NCBI GenBank assembly: GCA_030141605.1
Contig: JAQGDQ010000277.1
Location: forward strand, 80,001 to 144,000
Origin: Tubiluchus corallicola
Taxonomy: Eukaryota; Priapulida; Priapulimorpha; Priapulimorphida; Tubiluchidae
Direction: 5' to 3'
Length of the DNA: 64,000 nt
In this document: in pieces, positions 63,201-64,000 of the stretch
How positions within the stretch are numbered: the stretch's first letter is position 1
How the letters are laid out: each line of letters starts with the position of its first letter
Notes under the pieces: generated by a model
Databases searched by the model: none
What the model was told of the DNA's origin: nothing
The model's input: the letters and a program-made list of their open reading frames with translations, nothing else
Translations under genes and position numbers: made by a program

Positions 63201-64000
63201 ATTATAGAAAGACATTCAACGTTTCATTCGTGTTATTAAAGATGAAATGTCTCAGGAGAGCACATTCACATTAAAGTCTTATAGACTGATCAGAATTAAA
63301 AAATTAAAAAATTAAATTACTAAATTTATTACTGAAGTTTTGTCATTTTGCGAACTTGTCGCGAAACACAAAAAGGCAGTTATATAGGCTGCGATATGTT
63401 GACAAGAAGTTGTTAGATTTACGCATGAACTAAGAAATCTTAGCAAATCGTTTTCAATTGTTTCAAACGTTTTGGGTGAAAAATTAATTGTTATAATTTT
63501 AATTAAAAATGGATTAAATTAGCAAAAAGAGAAAAATATTTCAACTGCCTTTCCTCTTTTAATTGTTTCTAAATCATGATGAAATTAGAAAATATTAAAC
63601 CATCCTAACTTAAAACTTAAATTCAAGGGCTACAAACATTGTAATGAGTAACAAATAGTGTGCTAGAGAAGATTCAATAGCAGAACACTTGTCTAAGGAG
63701 CGTGCAAGAGATAATGGAAAACATTATTAGCTGTTACAGCTTCCTTACATGATCAAATTTACTACATACCATGGTCATGATTAAGAGGGACGGTTAGGCT
63801 CTTACAGATCATCAGCAAACAAGTTGTTAATTGAAAGTGATCTACATACGGTAATTATCGGAAAGCGAATGCTATACCTCGTCTGAAGTGTTTTAGGTCT
63901 ACATTGTACATATGGGTTACATAAATTCCGAACAAAAGACGTCGGTGTTATAGAAATAAAAAACAAAGACCAAACATGCGTCAGAAAATATTGATCAAAA
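63201..64000. other. AT-rich sequence to the window end
   Basis: No coding signal; no orthopedia exon seen. Confidence 0.5.

Noticed and set aside
51000-64000. Search for an orthopedia homeodomain upstream of hbn
   Set aside because: No matching helix or WFQNRRAKWKK-type coding stretch found on either strand.

Overview
This is 64 kb of an AT-rich animal genome, clearly eukaryotic: the coding sequence is split by GT-AG introns, introns and intergenic space are tens of kilobases long, and there are many microsatellites, fold-back repeats and tRNA-derived SINE-like fragments. The only convincing genes are two PRD-class homeobox genes. On the + strand is the terminal exon of a retinal homeobox gene (Rx/rax; CDS 9837-10271). 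On the - strand is a complete three-exon homeobrain gene (hbn; coding 50882 down to 37964, 316 codons before the stop). Rx and hbn side by side form two thirds of the ancient homeobrain-rax-orthopedia (HRO) cluster of cnidarians and many protostomes. The hbn homeodomain, rare outside invertebrates, fits an invertebrate, plausibly a lophotrochozoan such as a mollusc. I cannot fix the species. No orthopedia exon is visible.

Layout. 1-9836 is the last intron of Rx: AT-rich, with (AC)n, (GA)n and (AAT)n tracts, an 840-bp hexamer array built of homogeneous single-base variant blocks, a three-copy diverged repeat, and a 30/31-bp tandem array running into the Rx splice acceptor. 9837-10271 is the Rx last exon, followed about 320 bp later by a 670-bp near-pure pyrimidine (TTCTC)n array. 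10428-37671 lies between the two convergent 3' ends. It holds microsatellites, four tRNA-like SINE fragments (one weak), two long fold-backs, two minisatellites, and several blocks with more GC and TAAT/CACGTG motifs that look like candidate conserved regulatory elements. 37672-50882 is hbn with a 1.3-kb intron 1 and a 10.7-kb intron 2. 50883-64000 is upstream of hbn: a putative promoter, a strong candidate regulatory block at 53.7-54.6 kb, two more fold-backs and another tRNA-like SINE fragment.

Function. Both products are Q50 PRD-class homeodomain transcription factors with C-terminal OAR motifs. From known biology of these families they pattern the apical/anterior brain and eye field. Tail-to-tail arrangement inside a gene-poor, TAAT-rich landscape suggests shared long-range regulation, which is inference. 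The most unusual sequence observations are the iterated splice-acceptor-like array in front of the Rx exon, the in-register block-structured hexamer array, and a dispersed hairpin motif (CTGANGA, one-base spacer, stem-loop, GAAA) in at least four unrelated repeats.
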